A stretch of 64,000 nucleotides of DNA from Aerococcaceae bacterium zg-1292 (GCA_016126655.1 CP065955.1:496001-560000); one strand, 5' to 3'; numbered from the stretch's first letter, positions 17,008 through 26,005 are shown. Made by a program: numbers and translations. Notes: a model not told the origin generated them from the sequence alone.

Positions 17008-18279
17008 ATGTTGGAACAATTGCAAGATGTGTTAAAGGCACATTGGGAACAGAGCGGCTTTGAATCGGCTACAAAGATTCAATCATCGCTGTATCAACCG
17101 ATTCGTGATGGGCAGTCATTAGTCGCCATCTCACCGACTGGCTCGGGTAAGACATTGGCGTATTTATTGCCATTATTATCGACGATTGAAGCGGATAATA
17201 GTTTGCAAGTGATTATTTTAGCACCGTCACAAGAATTAGTGAAACAAATTAGTACGGTTGTTCAAGAATGGGGAGGTTTATTAGGGATTCACTGCCTGCC
17301 GATTTTAGGAAATGCGAATATGAAGCGGCAGTTGGATGCCTTAAAGGAGCGACCGGAAGTCATTGTTGCCACGCCAGGGCGCTTACAAGAAATAGCGCAA
17401 CAATCCCGTAAAGTGAAGTTTCATCAGGTGAAAACCATTGTATTGGATGAAGGCGATTATTTATTAGAAGATTCACAGGAAGAAGCAGTTAATACGATTA
17501 CCAAGCGTCTAATGCGTGATGTACAAAAGATTTGGGTCAGTGCAACCTATGGTCCTGCTTTGCAACGTATCGTTGAGGAACAAAATCTGGCCTTGCATCA
17601 GCTGATGGATGAGAATGCAACGAATCTAAAACATGTAGCGATTTTAACGCAAAACCGTCAGAAAGGGCAACAACTAAAACGTTTAGCCCATGTTGAAGGG
17701 ATGCAGGCAATCGTCTTTTTTGAGCAAGTGAGTGAATTAGAATCTATTGCAGCAAAATTGATTTTTGAAAAAGTCGCAGTAGGTTTGTTACACGGTCAGT
17801 TATCCAAATTAGAACGTGAGCGGTCGATTACTGCGTTTCGTAATGGTGAGTTGACGTATCTTTTAACGACAGATGTGGCTGCGCGTGGGTTGGACATCGC
17901 TGATTTACCAGCTGTCATTCATTTTAATCGTGTGTCGGATGTGCGGACATATACTCACCGCTCAGGTAGAACGGGTCGTATGGGGAAAGCTGGCATGGTT
18001 ATTTCATTGGTTAATGAACAAGAGTTACGTGATTTGAATGCGATGTTGGAGTCAGAAACGATTATGTTAGAACCATATACTACGTATAAAGGTGTGTTAA
18101 TGTCAGAAGATGAACGTGAACAATTGCGTGAATCAGCAATGGATATGCCGACTCAAGTGAAAAAAGTGCGTAAACCCACTGCGAAAAAGCCAATGCGCAC
18201 AGTAAAAAATGAAAAAGCAAAGAAAAAGAATCGTCGTCGAGATACTAAAAATAAAGGTAAACGGCGTCCAAAGCAATAA
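17008..18279 (+). CDS. DEAD-box-type RNA helicase with a DEGD motif II
   Basis: The 423-residue helicase resembles Bacillus YfmL/CshB-type helicases. Walker A is SPTGSGKT (about 42-49). Motif II reads DEGD (Asp147-Asp150) in place of DEAD; the Asp-Glu pair needed for catalysis is kept. SAT (motif III), ARGLD and HRSGRTGR (motif VI) are all present. A Lys/Arg-rich tail of about 60 residues ends the protein and probably binds RNA. Such helicases act in ribosome assembly or mRNA decay. AAAAGGAG precedes the ATG. It is monocistronic with a hairpin terminator. Confidence 0.93.
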   Translation: MLEQLQDVLKAHWEQSGFESATKIQSSLYQPIRDGQSLVAISPTGSGKTLAYLLPLLSTIEADNSLQVIILAPSQELVKQISTVVQEWGGLLGIHCLPILGNANMKRQLDALKERPEVIVATPGRLQEIAQQSRKVKFHQVKTIVLDEGDYLLEDSQEEAVNTITKRLMRDVQKIWVSATYGPALQRIVEEQNLALHQLMDENATNLKHVAILTQNRQKGQQLKRLAHVEGMQAIVFFEQVSELESIAAKLIFEKVAVGLLHGQLSKLERERSITAFRNGELTYLLTTDVAARGLDIADLPAVIHFNRVSDVRTYTHRSGRTGRMGKAGMVISLVNEQELRDLNAMLESETIMLEPYTTYKGVLMSEDEREQLRESAMDMPTQVKKVRKPTAKKPMRTVKNEKAKKKNRRRDTKNKGKRRPKQ

Positions 18280-18369
18280 TATCTAAAAGATTGTGGCTGT
18301 TATGAAAAGGCGATGTGTACTAGATTTCAGTATAATATGTGCTAATGAGCAGTGAAGCAGTGCTAAAAA

Positions 18370-18410
18370 ACTACCGCATCAGTCGATTGAAAGATTGATG
18401 TGGTAGTCTT
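18370..18410. terminator. terminator after the helicase gene
   Basis: A 12-base stem, ACTACCGCATCA with TGATGTGGTAGT, has A-rich DNA before and a short T stretch after. It probably also serves the small minus-strand frame at 18421-18570. Confidence 0.8.
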
Positions 18411-18420
18411 ATGTTGTCGA

Positions 18421-18570
18421 TTAATCAAATGTTGGGCAAAATGGCTCCGATGAGCCGTCAAGTTTCATTAAAAATTTAGGATAAACTTTTTCTGCGTCCA
18501 TTGAAAAACGTTCGCTGAAAAAAGGGTTGTATTTGTCGATTTGATTCACAACATTAAATAAAGTTATCAT
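18421..18570 (-). pseudogene. small minus-strand frame, possible gene remnant (49 residues)
   Basis: A 49-codon frame starting MITLFNVVNQ and ending PFCPTFD reads like real protein, with ordinary residue mix (KYNPFFSERFSMDAEKVYP). I do not recognise it. A stop lies two codons before its ATG. It may be the C-terminal remnant of a lost gene or a genuine small protein. Inverted repeat units at 18611-18730 point their 3' end toward it, as such units do toward other genes, and a hairpin follows its stop. No clear ribosome site is directly before the ATG. Confidence 0.4.
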
Positions 18571-18610
18571 ACATCAAAGCATTCCGACTTATTCCACGGG
18601 AAATCTTCCT

Positions 18611-18905
18611 GATACCGGCTCCAACTCGCTGAAATGACTTCGCTTCAGATGTCACCTTCGTGTGTTTTGCGCACTACGGTGTCTTTCTCTAGTGGTTCAA
18701 GGATAAACGCCCTCTCTCATACTATGTTTTCCAGTGATTCATTTTCAAGCATTCGTTGTCGCACTATGGTAATTCCGGTTCGTTCGGGCAGCCATGACGT
18801 CCACTTCACAAAACGTTTGGAGCATGAGCATTTTAAATGAATATCAGTCAATTAAATGATAGAGTAAAGACATAGTGTAGTTGACTTGAACCACTGGAGC
18901 AGCAG
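18611..18905. repeat. repeat cluster 3: degraded inverted units plus a forward fragment
   Basis: On the minus strand there is a full but degenerate unit at 18611-18730, a 5' half-unit at 18731-18770 and a 3' half-unit at 18771-18823. A forward 5' half-unit follows at about 18866-18905 (AAGACATAGTG then GAACCACTGGAGCAG). Together they fill most of the gap between the helicase and the PepSY gene. The divergence from the consensus suggests that this is an old cluster. The remainder (18571-18610, 18906-18960) has no clear feature. Confidence 0.75.
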
Positions 18906-18979
18906 ATATATAGGGATTCTAGCGCTTCATGAACTAAGTCAAGTCTATGGCATAGGAGCGAGAGAAGGAGTGTGTAACA

Positions 18980-19555
18980 ATGAAAAAAATATTTTTAGCT
19001 GCTTTACTAATAGGCGCATTCGTAATGCCGGCACAATACGTTACGGCAGAGGAGGCGACAACGCAAACAGCTGTTAGCAGTAATAATGCAGTTAAAACTG
19101 ATGTGTTAAAAGAACTGATGACATTTGAAGAAGTGATGGCTGCGTATCAAAAAGAATTTCCTAATTCAGATATTGAATCAATTGAATTAGACCATCAATC
19201 GGATGGATGGCACGTAAGTGTTGAAGGCATTGACGATGACAATAAGTATGAAATCAAACTCAATGCTTCAACTAAAGAAGTCACTGGTAAGAAAGAAAAG
19301 AAATTAGACGCCGATGAAGCAGGTGGTGCTAAGCGTAAAAAGGACAAACTTGACCTGAAACGATTAATATCATTCGATGAAGCGGCACAGATTGCGTTAA
19401 AAGAAGTTAAATCAGGTGAGATTAGCAAATTTGATGTCGAACATCATAGTGATGGGACTTATTGGGAAATAAAGCTAAAAGATAGTAATAAAGAGTATGA
19501 AGTAACCATTGATGCGTACAGTAAAAAAGTGATTGACGTTAAAGAAGATGATTAA
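18980..19555 (+). CDS. secreted protein with two PepSY domains
   Basis: The 191-residue protein has a signal peptide (MKKIFLAALLIGAFVMPAQYVTA, cited by ends MKK and VTA) with a likely cut at TAEEA. Two PepSY repeats follow, at about residues 48-105 and 126-190; each has a helix, then FxVEHHSDGxYWEIKL- or WHVSVEGIDDDNKYEIKL-type strands, then a VTIDAYSKKVI-type end. PepSY domains often inhibit proteases or sense the cell surface. A charged Lys/Asp linker joins them. AGAAGGAG sits upstream of the ATG. It is monocistronic. Confidence 0.9.
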   Translation: MKKIFLAALLIGAFVMPAQYVTAEEATTQTAVSSNNAVKTDVLKELMTFEEVMAAYQKEFPNSDIESIELDHQSDGWHVSVEGIDDDNKYEIKLNASTKEVTGKKEKKLDADEAGGAKRKKDKLDLKRLISFDEAAQIALKEVKSGEISKFDVEHHSDGTYWEIKLKDSNKEYEVTIDAYSKKVIDVKEDD

Positions 19556-19573
19556 TCACTCAGGATAGGATAG

Positions 19574-19620
19574 GATTGGGTGGGAAATAATTTACTATTT
19601 CCAGCTCAATCTATTTTTTT
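19574..19620 (+). terminator. terminator after the PepSY gene
   Basis: A long interrupted stem (GATTGGG, GGAAATA, then TATTTCC, CTCAATC) is followed by TATTTTTTT. Confidence 0.9.
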
Positions 19621-19640
19621 ACCAATATTTTGACAAGCCC

Positions 19641-19669
19641 TTACAATTTTTGAAAGCTCGTGATATAAT
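19641..19669 (+). promoter_or_regulatory. promoter of the LacI-family regulator gene, with a possible operator
   Basis: TTACAA (19641) and TATAAT (19664-19669) lie 17 bases apart, with an extended TG before the -10. AGCTC and GAGCT flank the -10 as an inverted repeat (about 19655-19674), which could be an operator. Confidence 0.65.
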
Positions 19670-19691
19670 GAGCTAGAAATGAGGTGAGTAT

Positions 19692-20678
19692 ATGGCTACA
19701 ATGAAAGATGTAGCAGAATTAGCAGGAGTCAGTTTAGGGACTGTCTCGCGTGTAATTAATCAAGCGCCAGGCATTAAGCCAACGACACTCGCAAAGGTAA
19801 AAGCAGCGATTCAACAATTAGCGTATGTGCCGGATGAATATGCTCGAGGCATGAAATTAAATCGAACGAATACAGTAGCATTAATTATTCCCACGATTTG
19901 GCATCCGTTTTTCTCAGAATTTGCCTATTATCTCGAACGAGAATTGAGTGCTCGTGAAATAAAACTACTATTATGTAATAGTGAAGGGGCGACTAAAGAA
20001 GTCGAATACATTAAAATGCTACAACAAAACAAAGTGGATGGTATCATTGCGATTACCTATTCATCTATTGAAGACTACTTATCTTCTAATATACCATTTG
20101 TCAGTATTGACCGAATGTTTCCAGGAATGGAGATTGCCTGTGTTGCTTCCGACAATCAATTTGGTGCTGAATTAGCTGCCAAAACCTTACTCGAAAAAGG
20201 GTGCCAACATCTCGCATTTATCGGGACGCATAATGATACAGCCAATGAAACGAAAAAACGACGTTTATACTTTGAAAAAGCGGTTCGTAAAGCAAGCAAA
20301 CGCATTTCGATTCTCGATTTAGAAGAGCCGATTGATAATTTATCGATTCATGTTGAACAATTTTTAAAAGCTCACGATACAATTGATGGGATTTTTACAA
20401 TCAATGATTTTGTGGCTTTGGATACATTGGCGATTATCCAAAAATTAGGACGTAAAGTACCTGAGGAGATTCAAGTTATTGGTTATGATGGCATTCGCTT
20501 TGCAAACGAACGGGAGTATGCGGTATCCACCATTAAACAACCGCTGGAAAAAATGGCGATTACTGCTATTGATATGCTGCTGGATATTATTGATGATAAA
20601 CCACATCTGCAACAAATCTTAATTCCGGGTGAGTATATTGAAGGGAAAACTACTAAAAAACTTTTTGAGAAAAAGTAA
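19692..20678 (+). CDS. LacI-family transcriptional regulator of the adjacent sugar locus
   Basis: The 328-residue repressor has an N-terminal helix-turn-helix (TMKDVAELAGVSLGTVSRVI, residues 3-22) and a hinge helix around PDEYARGMKLNRT. A periplasmic-binding-protein-like effector domain runs to the C-terminus, with TVALIIPTIWHPFF at its start and VIGYDGIRFA near its end. It probably controls the downstream transport and sucrose genes through the two TGAAACGTTTCA palindromes at 20765 and 20841. Its effector is likely sucrose, fructose or a phosphorylated form (inferred). The family resemblance to ScrR/MsmR is by context only. Confidence 0.93.
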   Translation: MATMKDVAELAGVSLGTVSRVINQAPGIKPTTLAKVKAAIQQLAYVPDEYARGMKLNRTNTVALIIPTIWHPFFSEFAYYLERELSAREIKLLLCNSEGATKEVEYIKMLQQNKVDGIIAITYSSIEDYLSSNIPFVSIDRMFPGMEIACVASDNQFGAELAAKTLLEKGCQHLAFIGTHNDTANETKKRRLYFEKAVRKASKRISILDLEEPIDNLSIHVEQFLKAHDTIDGIFTINDFVALDTLAIIQKLGRKVPEEIQVIGYDGIRFANEREYAVSTIKQPLEKMAITAIDMLLDIIDDKPHLQQILIPGEYIEGKTTKKLFEKK

Positions 20679-20687
20679 AAAAAGTTG

Positions 20688-20716
20688 TTGACAAACAAAA
20701 TGGTTTTGTATACACT
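20688..20716 (+). promoter_or_regulatory. promoter of the sugar ABC transporter operon
   Basis: TTGACA (20688-20693) and TACACT (20711-20716) lie 17 bases apart. The first operator palindrome lies about 50 bases downstream, so a bound repressor could block elongation or loop with the second. Confidence 0.65.
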
Positions 20717-20764
20717 TACAATGTAGTCAATGAGCGGAAGCAAATTTTTTTTTTAGGATAAAAA

Positions 20765-20776
20765 TGAAACGTTTCA
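20765..20776. promoter_or_regulatory. LacI-type operator O1
   Basis: The perfect 12-bp palindrome TGAAACGTTTCA is centred on CG, in the style of LacI-family operators. An identical copy lies 76 bases downstream. Confidence 0.85.
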
Positions 20777-20840
20777 AAAAATAGTGTAGAATTGTGTGTT
20801 GTAATGAAAATAGCGACACACATTTATTACCGCAGTAAAA

Positions 20841-20852
20841 TGAAACGTTTCA
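20841..20852. promoter_or_regulatory. LacI-type operator O2
   Basis: This is the second identical TGAAACGTTTCA palindrome, just before the ribosome site (GGGAGGGA) of the first permease gene. The 76-base centre-to-centre spacing is about seven helical turns and would suit DNA looping. Confidence 0.85.
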
Positions 20853-20875
20853 AAAACCAAAGGGAGGGACTTTAG

Positions 20876-21796
20876 ATGGCGCAAGTCATGAAACCAAAAG
20901 GAACATTTCTGGATAAATTAAAACGACAAAAAGTATTACTACTGATGTTGATACCCGGATTACTTTTAACATTTATCTTTAAATACATCCCAATGTACGG
21001 CGTATTAATTGCGTTTAAGGATTATAACCCACTACGAGGGATTTTAGGTAGTAATTGGGTAGGTTTTAAAGAATTCGCAAAATTCTTATCGGCACCGAAT
21101 TTAGGTTTACTGGTTGCTAACACATTAAAACTGAGTGTGTTTGGCTTATTATGGGGCTTTTTACCACCGATTATTTTAGCGATTATGTTAAATCAACTCG
21201 GTAGCGACAAATTAAAACGACGTATCCAATTAATTTTATACGCACCGAACTTTATCTCAGTTGTTGTTATTGTCGGGATGGTCTTCTTATTTTTCTCGAT
21301 TGATGGACCAATTAACCGTTTATTATCAAGTTTTGGTGTCAATATTAATTTCATGACCAACCCAGATTACTTTCGCTCACTGTATATCGGAAGTGGAATC
21401 TGGCAAGGTATGGGTTGGGCATCGACACTATATACAGCGACTTTAGTCAATGTCAGTCCTTCACTCATTGAAGCCGCAAAATTAGATGGTGCCAATATTT
21501 TCCAACGTATCTGGCATATCGATTTGCCAACATTGAAACCGGTTATGGTGATTCAATTTATTTTAGCGGCCGGTAACATTATGAGTGTGGGCTATGAAAA
21601 AGCCTACTTGATGCAAACATCACTAAACTTAACCGCATCAGAAATTATTTCGACCTATGTCTATAAACAAGGTCTTGTATCGGGGAACTATTCTTACTCA
21701 ACAGCAGTTGGCTTAATCAATACTGTCATTAATATTATTTTATTAATTATTGTCAATCAAACGGTAAAACGTCTGAATGATGGCGAAGGTTTATAG
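20876..21796 (+). CDS. carbohydrate ABC transporter permease (LplB type)
   Basis: The 306-residue protein has six spans and the binding-protein-dependent transport signature EAAKLDGANIFQRIWHIDLP near residue 200. The start LLMLIPGLLLTFIFKYIPMYG is typical of LplB/YtcP-family permeases for oligosaccharides. GGGAGGGA precedes the ATG. It pairs with the permease at 21810 and the lipoprotein at 22726. No ATP-binding gene is present, so a shared MsiK-like ATPase elsewhere must power it. Confidence 0.93.
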   Translation: MAQVMKPKGTFLDKLKRQKVLLLMLIPGLLLTFIFKYIPMYGVLIAFKDYNPLRGILGSNWVGFKEFAKFLSAPNLGLLVANTLKLSVFGLLWGFLPPIILAIMLNQLGSDKLKRRIQLILYAPNFISVVVIVGMVFLFFSIDGPINRLLSSFGVNINFMTNPDYFRSLYIGSGIWQGMGWASTLYTATLVNVSPSLIEAAKLDGANIFQRIWHIDLPTLKPVMVIQFILAAGNIMSVGYEKAYLMQTSLNLTASEIISTYVYKQGLVSGNYSYSTAVGLINTVINIILLIIVNQTVKRLNDGEGL

Positions 21797-21809
21797 GAGG
21801 GAAAACGAG

Positions 21810-22697
21810 ATGAATTCAGCAATGCAAACCGATTTTGACCGTCGTGTCTTAATAATTAACCGAATTTTAATTGCACTGATTGTGCTTATTACTTTTGTGC
21901 CATTAATTTACATTTTAGCTGCCTCTTTTATGAATCCGACTGCCTTGTTAAATAAAGGAATCAGTTTTGATCCGCGTGACTGGACATTAGATGGCTATAA
22001 ACGGGTATTATCCGATGCCTCAATTTTACGTGGCTTTATCAATTCCATCTTTTATTCATTAACATTTTCTATTTTGACAGTAGCGGTGTCCATGTTAACG
22101 GCGTATCCTTTATCAAAAAAAGATTTAATTGGGCGCAAATGGATTAACTTATTTCTAATCATCACCATGTTTTTCGGTGGGGGATTAGTTCCTACTTACC
22201 TATTAGTGAAGCAATTAGGAATGCTGAATACGGTATGGGCAATTATTATTCCTGGTGCCGTCAATGTATGGAATATTATCTTGATTCGTACGTATGTACA
22301 AACACTGCCAGATGAATTGATGGAAGCAGCAGTTATCGATGGTGCCAATGAATTTCAAATCTTTATTAAAATCATTGTGCCGCTAGCCAAACCGATTATG
22401 TTCGTATTATTCTTATACGCTTTTGTCGGACAATGGAATTCATACTTTGACGCGATGATTTATTTAAAAGACCCGCGCTTAGAGCCATTACAACTTGTTT
22501 TACGTAAAATATTAATTCAAAACCAACCAAATCAAGAAATGATTGGGACTAATACTGCAATGATGGATATTCAACGTTTAGCTGAAATGATTAAATACGC
22601 AACCATTGTGATTTCAAGTTTGCCGTTATTAATTATGTATCCATTCTTCCAAAAATACTTTGATAAAGGTATTTTAGTCGGTTCATTAAAAGGATAA
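21810..22697 (+). CDS. carbohydrate ABC transporter permease (YtcP / LplC type)
   Basis: The 295-residue permease has six spans and the EAA-like signature MEAAVIDGANEFQIFIKIIVP near residue 175. ATG 21810 is chosen because AGGAGG lies nine bases upstream; an earlier ATG would overlap the preceding gene and has no ribosome site. It is the partner of the LplB-type permease, from which it is separated by 13 bases. Confidence 0.93.
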   Translation: MNSAMQTDFDRRVLIINRILIALIVLITFVPLIYILAASFMNPTALLNKGISFDPRDWTLDGYKRVLSDASILRGFINSIFYSLTFSILTVAVSMLTAYPLSKKDLIGRKWINLFLIITMFFGGGLVPTYLLVKQLGMLNTVWAIIIPGAVNVWNIILIRTYVQTLPDELMEAAVIDGANEFQIFIKIIVPLAKPIMFVLFLYAFVGQWNSYFDAMIYLKDPRLEPLQLVLRKILIQNQPNQEMIGTNTAMMDIQRLAEMIKYATIVISSLPLLIMYPFFQKYFDKGILVGSLKG

Positions 22698-22725
22698 AAC
22701 AAAACATTTTTAGGAGGAAATTAGA

Positions 22726-24333
22726 ATGAGAGTGAGAAAATTTGGTTTATTAATGGTGAGTACTTTAGTGTTAGCAGCGTGTGGAAATACTGCTACAGGG
22801 CCTTCAAGTCCGGATTATAAACTATCCAATGTGACCTTACCATTAAAAGATAAAGTAACGTTAAAATTTACAACCGGTAGTTCACCACTAGCGCCTGCAG
22901 ATCCAAACGATAAATTAATTTACAAACGTTTAGAAGAAGCGACTAATGTGCATATTGATTGGACGAATTATTCTACAGATTTTGCAGAAAAACGTAACTT
23001 AGACATTTCGAGTGGTGATTTACCAGATGCATTTATTAATGCTAGTGCGTCAGATGTTGATTTAATTAAATGGGCAAAAAATGGTGTGATTGTGCCATTA
23101 GAAGAATTAATTGACCAACATATGCCTAACTTGAAGAAAATATTAGATGAAAACCCACAATATCGTGCCATGATTACAGCGCCAGATGGTCATATTTATT
23201 CATTACCATGGATTGAAGAATTGGGTGCTGATAAAGAATCCATTCACAGTGTGAACGGTATGGCATGGATTAATGTTGATTGGTTGAAAAAACTTGGTTT
23301 AGAAATGCCAAAAACAACAGAAGATTTAGTAAAAGTACTAGAAGCTTTTAAAAATGACGACCCAAATGGTAACGGTCAAGCAGATGAAATTCCATTATCA
23401 TTTATTAACAATGGCGGTAATGAAGACTTCAAGATTTTAATGGGTGCCTTTGGTATCGGTGATAATGATGACCACCTTGTTGTCGGTAATGATAAAAAAG
23501 TTGATTTTACAGCAGATAACGAAGAATACAAAGAAGGTATTAAATTTATGCGTGATTTGTATGAACGTGGTTTATTAGATAGTGAAGCATTTGAACAAGA
23601 TTGGAATACGTATATTGCTAAAGGTTCTGAACATCGTTATGGCGTATACTTTACGTGGGATAAAGCCAATGTGACAGGTATGAATGATAGTTACGATGTG
23701 TTGCCAGTATTAGCAGGCCCAAGTGGTAAGAAACATATTACCCGTACGAATAACTTTGGTTTCCAACGTGGACGTGCCGTAATTACAAGTGCCAATAAAA
23801 ACTTAGAATTAACGGCTAAATGGTTAGATGAAATGTATAAACCAGTGCAATCCGTTCAAAATAACTGGGGTACTTATGGTGATGACACACAACAAAATAT
23901 TTTTGAGTATGACGAAGCGACACAATCGTTGAAACATTTACCATTAGAAGGAACCGCGCCAGGTGAATTACGTCAAAAAACAGAAGTAGGTGGCCCATTA
24001 GCGATTCTGGATGAATACTATGGTAAAGTGACAACCATGCCTGATGATGCTAAATGGCGTTTAGACTTAATGCATGAACATTATGTACCATTTATGAACA
24101 ATGACTACAATTATCCACGTGTATTCATGCAAGTAGAAGACTTAGAAACAATCGAGTTAATTGAAGCGGACTTAATGGAATATGTCAACCGTAAACGTTC
24201 AGAATGGATTGTTAATGGTAACATCGACGGTGAATGGAAGGAATATCTATCAGAATTAGAACGCTTCCGCTTACCAGAATGGTTAAAAATCAAACAACAA
24301 TACTTTGATGACTATATCGCAAACCAAGAATAA
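22726..24333 (+). CDS. extracellular sugar-binding lipoprotein of the ABC importer
   Basis: The 535-residue type 1 solute-binding protein has the lipobox LAACG (Cys19), so it is anchored outside the membrane. The long family (LipO/YtcQ, about 500-550 residues) binds oligosaccharides. WEELGADKE-like and DPNGNGQADEIPL stretches occur in the mature protein; the latter resembles a Ca2+-binding loop. AGGAGG lies upstream. The TAA stop at 24331-24333 is directly joined to a structured repeat unit that begins AAAACATAG. Confidence 0.93.
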   Translation: MRVRKFGLLMVSTLVLAACGNTATGPSSPDYKLSNVTLPLKDKVTLKFTTGSSPLAPADPNDKLIYKRLEEATNVHIDWTNYSTDFAEKRNLDISSGDLPDAFINASASDVDLIKWAKNGVIVPLEELIDQHMPNLKKILDENPQYRAMITAPDGHIYSLPWIEELGADKESIHSVNGMAWINVDWLKKLGLEMPKTTEDLVKVLEAFKNDDPNGNGQADEIPLSFINNGGNEDFKILMGAFGIGDNDDHLVVGNDKKVDFTADNEEYKEGIKFMRDLYERGLLDSEAFEQDWNTYIAKGSEHRYGVYFTWDKANVTGMNDSYDVLPVLAGPSGKKHITRTNNFGFQRGRAVITSANKNLELTAKWLDEMYKPVQSVQNNWGTYGDDTQQNIFEYDEATQSLKHLPLEGTAPGELRQKTEVGGPLAILDEYYGKVTTMPDDAKWRLDLMHEHYVPFMNNDYNYPRVFMQVEDLETIELIEADLMEYVNRKRSEWIVNGNIDGEWKEYLSELERFRLPEWLKIKQQYFDDYIANQE

Positions 24334-24572
24334 AACATAGTGTGAGAGAGGGCGTTCAGTCTTGAACCACTGGAGAAAGGCTACGTAGTGCGAGTATCGC
24401 ACGTAGGAGACTTTTGAAGTGGATGTCAAGACTGCCCGAACGAACCAGAATAAAACATAGTGCGAGCGCGGATGTCCTGACTCGGACCACTGGAGCAAAA
24501 TGTGCGGGAGTGCGTTCAGCACTCCAAGCGTTTTGTGAAGTGGATGCCGAGTCAATCCAAGCGAGCCGGAAT
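24332..24572 (+). repeat. repeat cluster 4: two tandem units of two different arm classes
   Basis: Unit 1 (24332-24451) has the arms CAGTCTTGA (24357) and TCAAGACTG (24426), with the inner hairpin GTGCG-AGTAT-CGCAC. Unit 2 (24452-24572) has TGACTCGG (24478) and CCGAGTCA (24547), with the inner hairpin GGAGTGC-GTTCA-GCACTCC. Both keep CCACT with AGTGG. The cluster starts inside the stop codon of the binding-protein gene and ends at AAGGAGG, the ribosome site of the GH32 gene. Confidence 0.95.
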
Positions 24573-24586
24573 AAGGAGGCTGTGGT

Positions 24587-26005
24587 GTGACAGAATTATA
24601 TACTGTAGAACGAGCCAATAACTTTATTGCTCAAGCAAAAGAACAAGTAAATACACATTACCGACCAAAGGCGCATTTTGTTGCGCCAGTCGGTTGGATT
24701 AATGACCCTAATGGTTTTGTTTTTTTCCGTGGTGAATACCATTTATTTTACCAATATTTCCCATACGACAGCGTTTGGGGACCGATGCATTGGGGACATG
24801 CAAAATCCAAAGATTTAGTGCACTGGGAGCATTTACCAGTTGCTTTAGCACCAGACCAACCATATGATATTAGTGGCTGTTTTTCAGGCAGTGCGATTGT
24901 CAAAGACGATACTTTGTGGTTAATGTATACCGGGCATATTATGCGTGAAGATGGAACGGTTCGTCAAGTTCAAAACATGGCGTATTCAACAGATGGTGTG
25001 CATTTTGAAAAATTAGCAAGCAATCCAGTATTAGATGAAAAAGATTTACCAGAAGTGATTGACCCAGCTGATTTCCGTGACCCGAAAGTGTTTGAATATG
25101 ACGGTAAGTATTATGCAGTCGTTGCAGCGAAATATCGTGAAAATGGCGGATGCATTGTACTCGTTGGGTCAGAAGATTTAGTTGATTGGCAATTTGAATC
25201 AATCTTCCTAAAAGGAAACGCTGAGCATGGTATTATGTGGGAATGCCCTGATTTCTTCCAATTAGATGGTGAAGATTGCTTAGTGATGTCGCCGATGCAA
25301 GTAGCACGTGACGGATTAAGTCACCATAATATTAATACGACTTACTTTATGCGTGGGAAAGTGGATTGGGAAACTAAAACCTTTGAGCCGCATACAATTG
25401 AAGAAGTTGATAACGGTCATGACTTTTATGCGCCGCAATCCATGGTAGATGATAAAGGACGTCGCATAATGATTGCCTGGATGCATACCTGGGGACGTCG
25501 TAATGTGACGAAAGAACTTGACCATCAATGGGCAATGGCGATGACTATCGCAAGGCACGTTAAGATTCAAGAGGGGACAGTGATTCAAACCCCTGTCTTA
25601 CCCGCACTAACGACGTCAGTTTCATTAGATGATGTCATTGAACAAGCGATTGTTGTGGATGTTACCAATCCAGAACAAGCAAGTTTTGAGTTGCAGTATG
25701 GTAGTGATGCTGATGCCATTCGTATTCGCTATCAACAGGAAGAAAATGCCGTCTATATTAACCGTGAAGGGCTAAAAGAAGCATTGCTTGGCGAGGAAAA
25801 AATCCCAGTCATTGAACGTGGAGTAGCTGTCAAAGAAGCGGTTGTGAAAGAGCTACGCATGGTCATTGATACACATTCGATTGAAGTATTTATTAATGGT
25901 GGGTCAGCAGTGATGACCTCTAATTATTTCTTTACTCCAGCAACTGAACCACGTCTACAAGTATTGAGTGGTAACGTTGAATTAAGTGGATTTGCATTAA
26001 GTTAA
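24587..26005 (+). CDS. scrB: sucrose-6-phosphate hydrolase / beta-fructofuranosidase (GH32)
   Basis: The 472-residue GH32 enzyme is intracellular (no signal peptide). The catalytic nucleophile is Asp40 in WINDPNG, the transition-state stabiliser is Asp165 in FRDPK, and the acid/base is Glu219 in WECPD. The C-terminal beta-sandwich completes the family. It splits sucrose (phosphorylated or not) or short fructo-oligosaccharides into fructose and glucose or glucose 6-phosphate. Because import here is by an ABC system and not a PTS, the free sugar is the likelier substrate. A GTG start follows AAGGAGG by seven bases. Confidence 0.95.
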   Translation: MTELYTVERANNFIAQAKEQVNTHYRPKAHFVAPVGWINDPNGFVFFRGEYHLFYQYFPYDSVWGPMHWGHAKSKDLVHWEHLPVALAPDQPYDISGCFSGSAIVKDDTLWLMYTGHIMREDGTVRQVQNMAYSTDGVHFEKLASNPVLDEKDLPEVIDPADFRDPKVFEYDGKYYAVVAAKYRENGGCIVLVGSEDLVDWQFESIFLKGNAEHGIMWECPDFFQLDGEDCLVMSPMQVARDGLSHHNINTTYFMRGKVDWETKTFEPHTIEEVDNGHDFYAPQSMVDDKGRRIMIAWMHTWGRRNVTKELDHQWAMAMTIARHVKIQEGTVIQTPVLPALTTSVSLDDVIEQAIVVDVTNPEQASFELQYGSDADAIRIRYQQEENAVYINREGLKEALLGEEKIPVIERGVAVKEAVVKELRMVIDTHSIEVFINGGSAVMTSNYFFTPATEPRLQVLSGNVELSGFALS

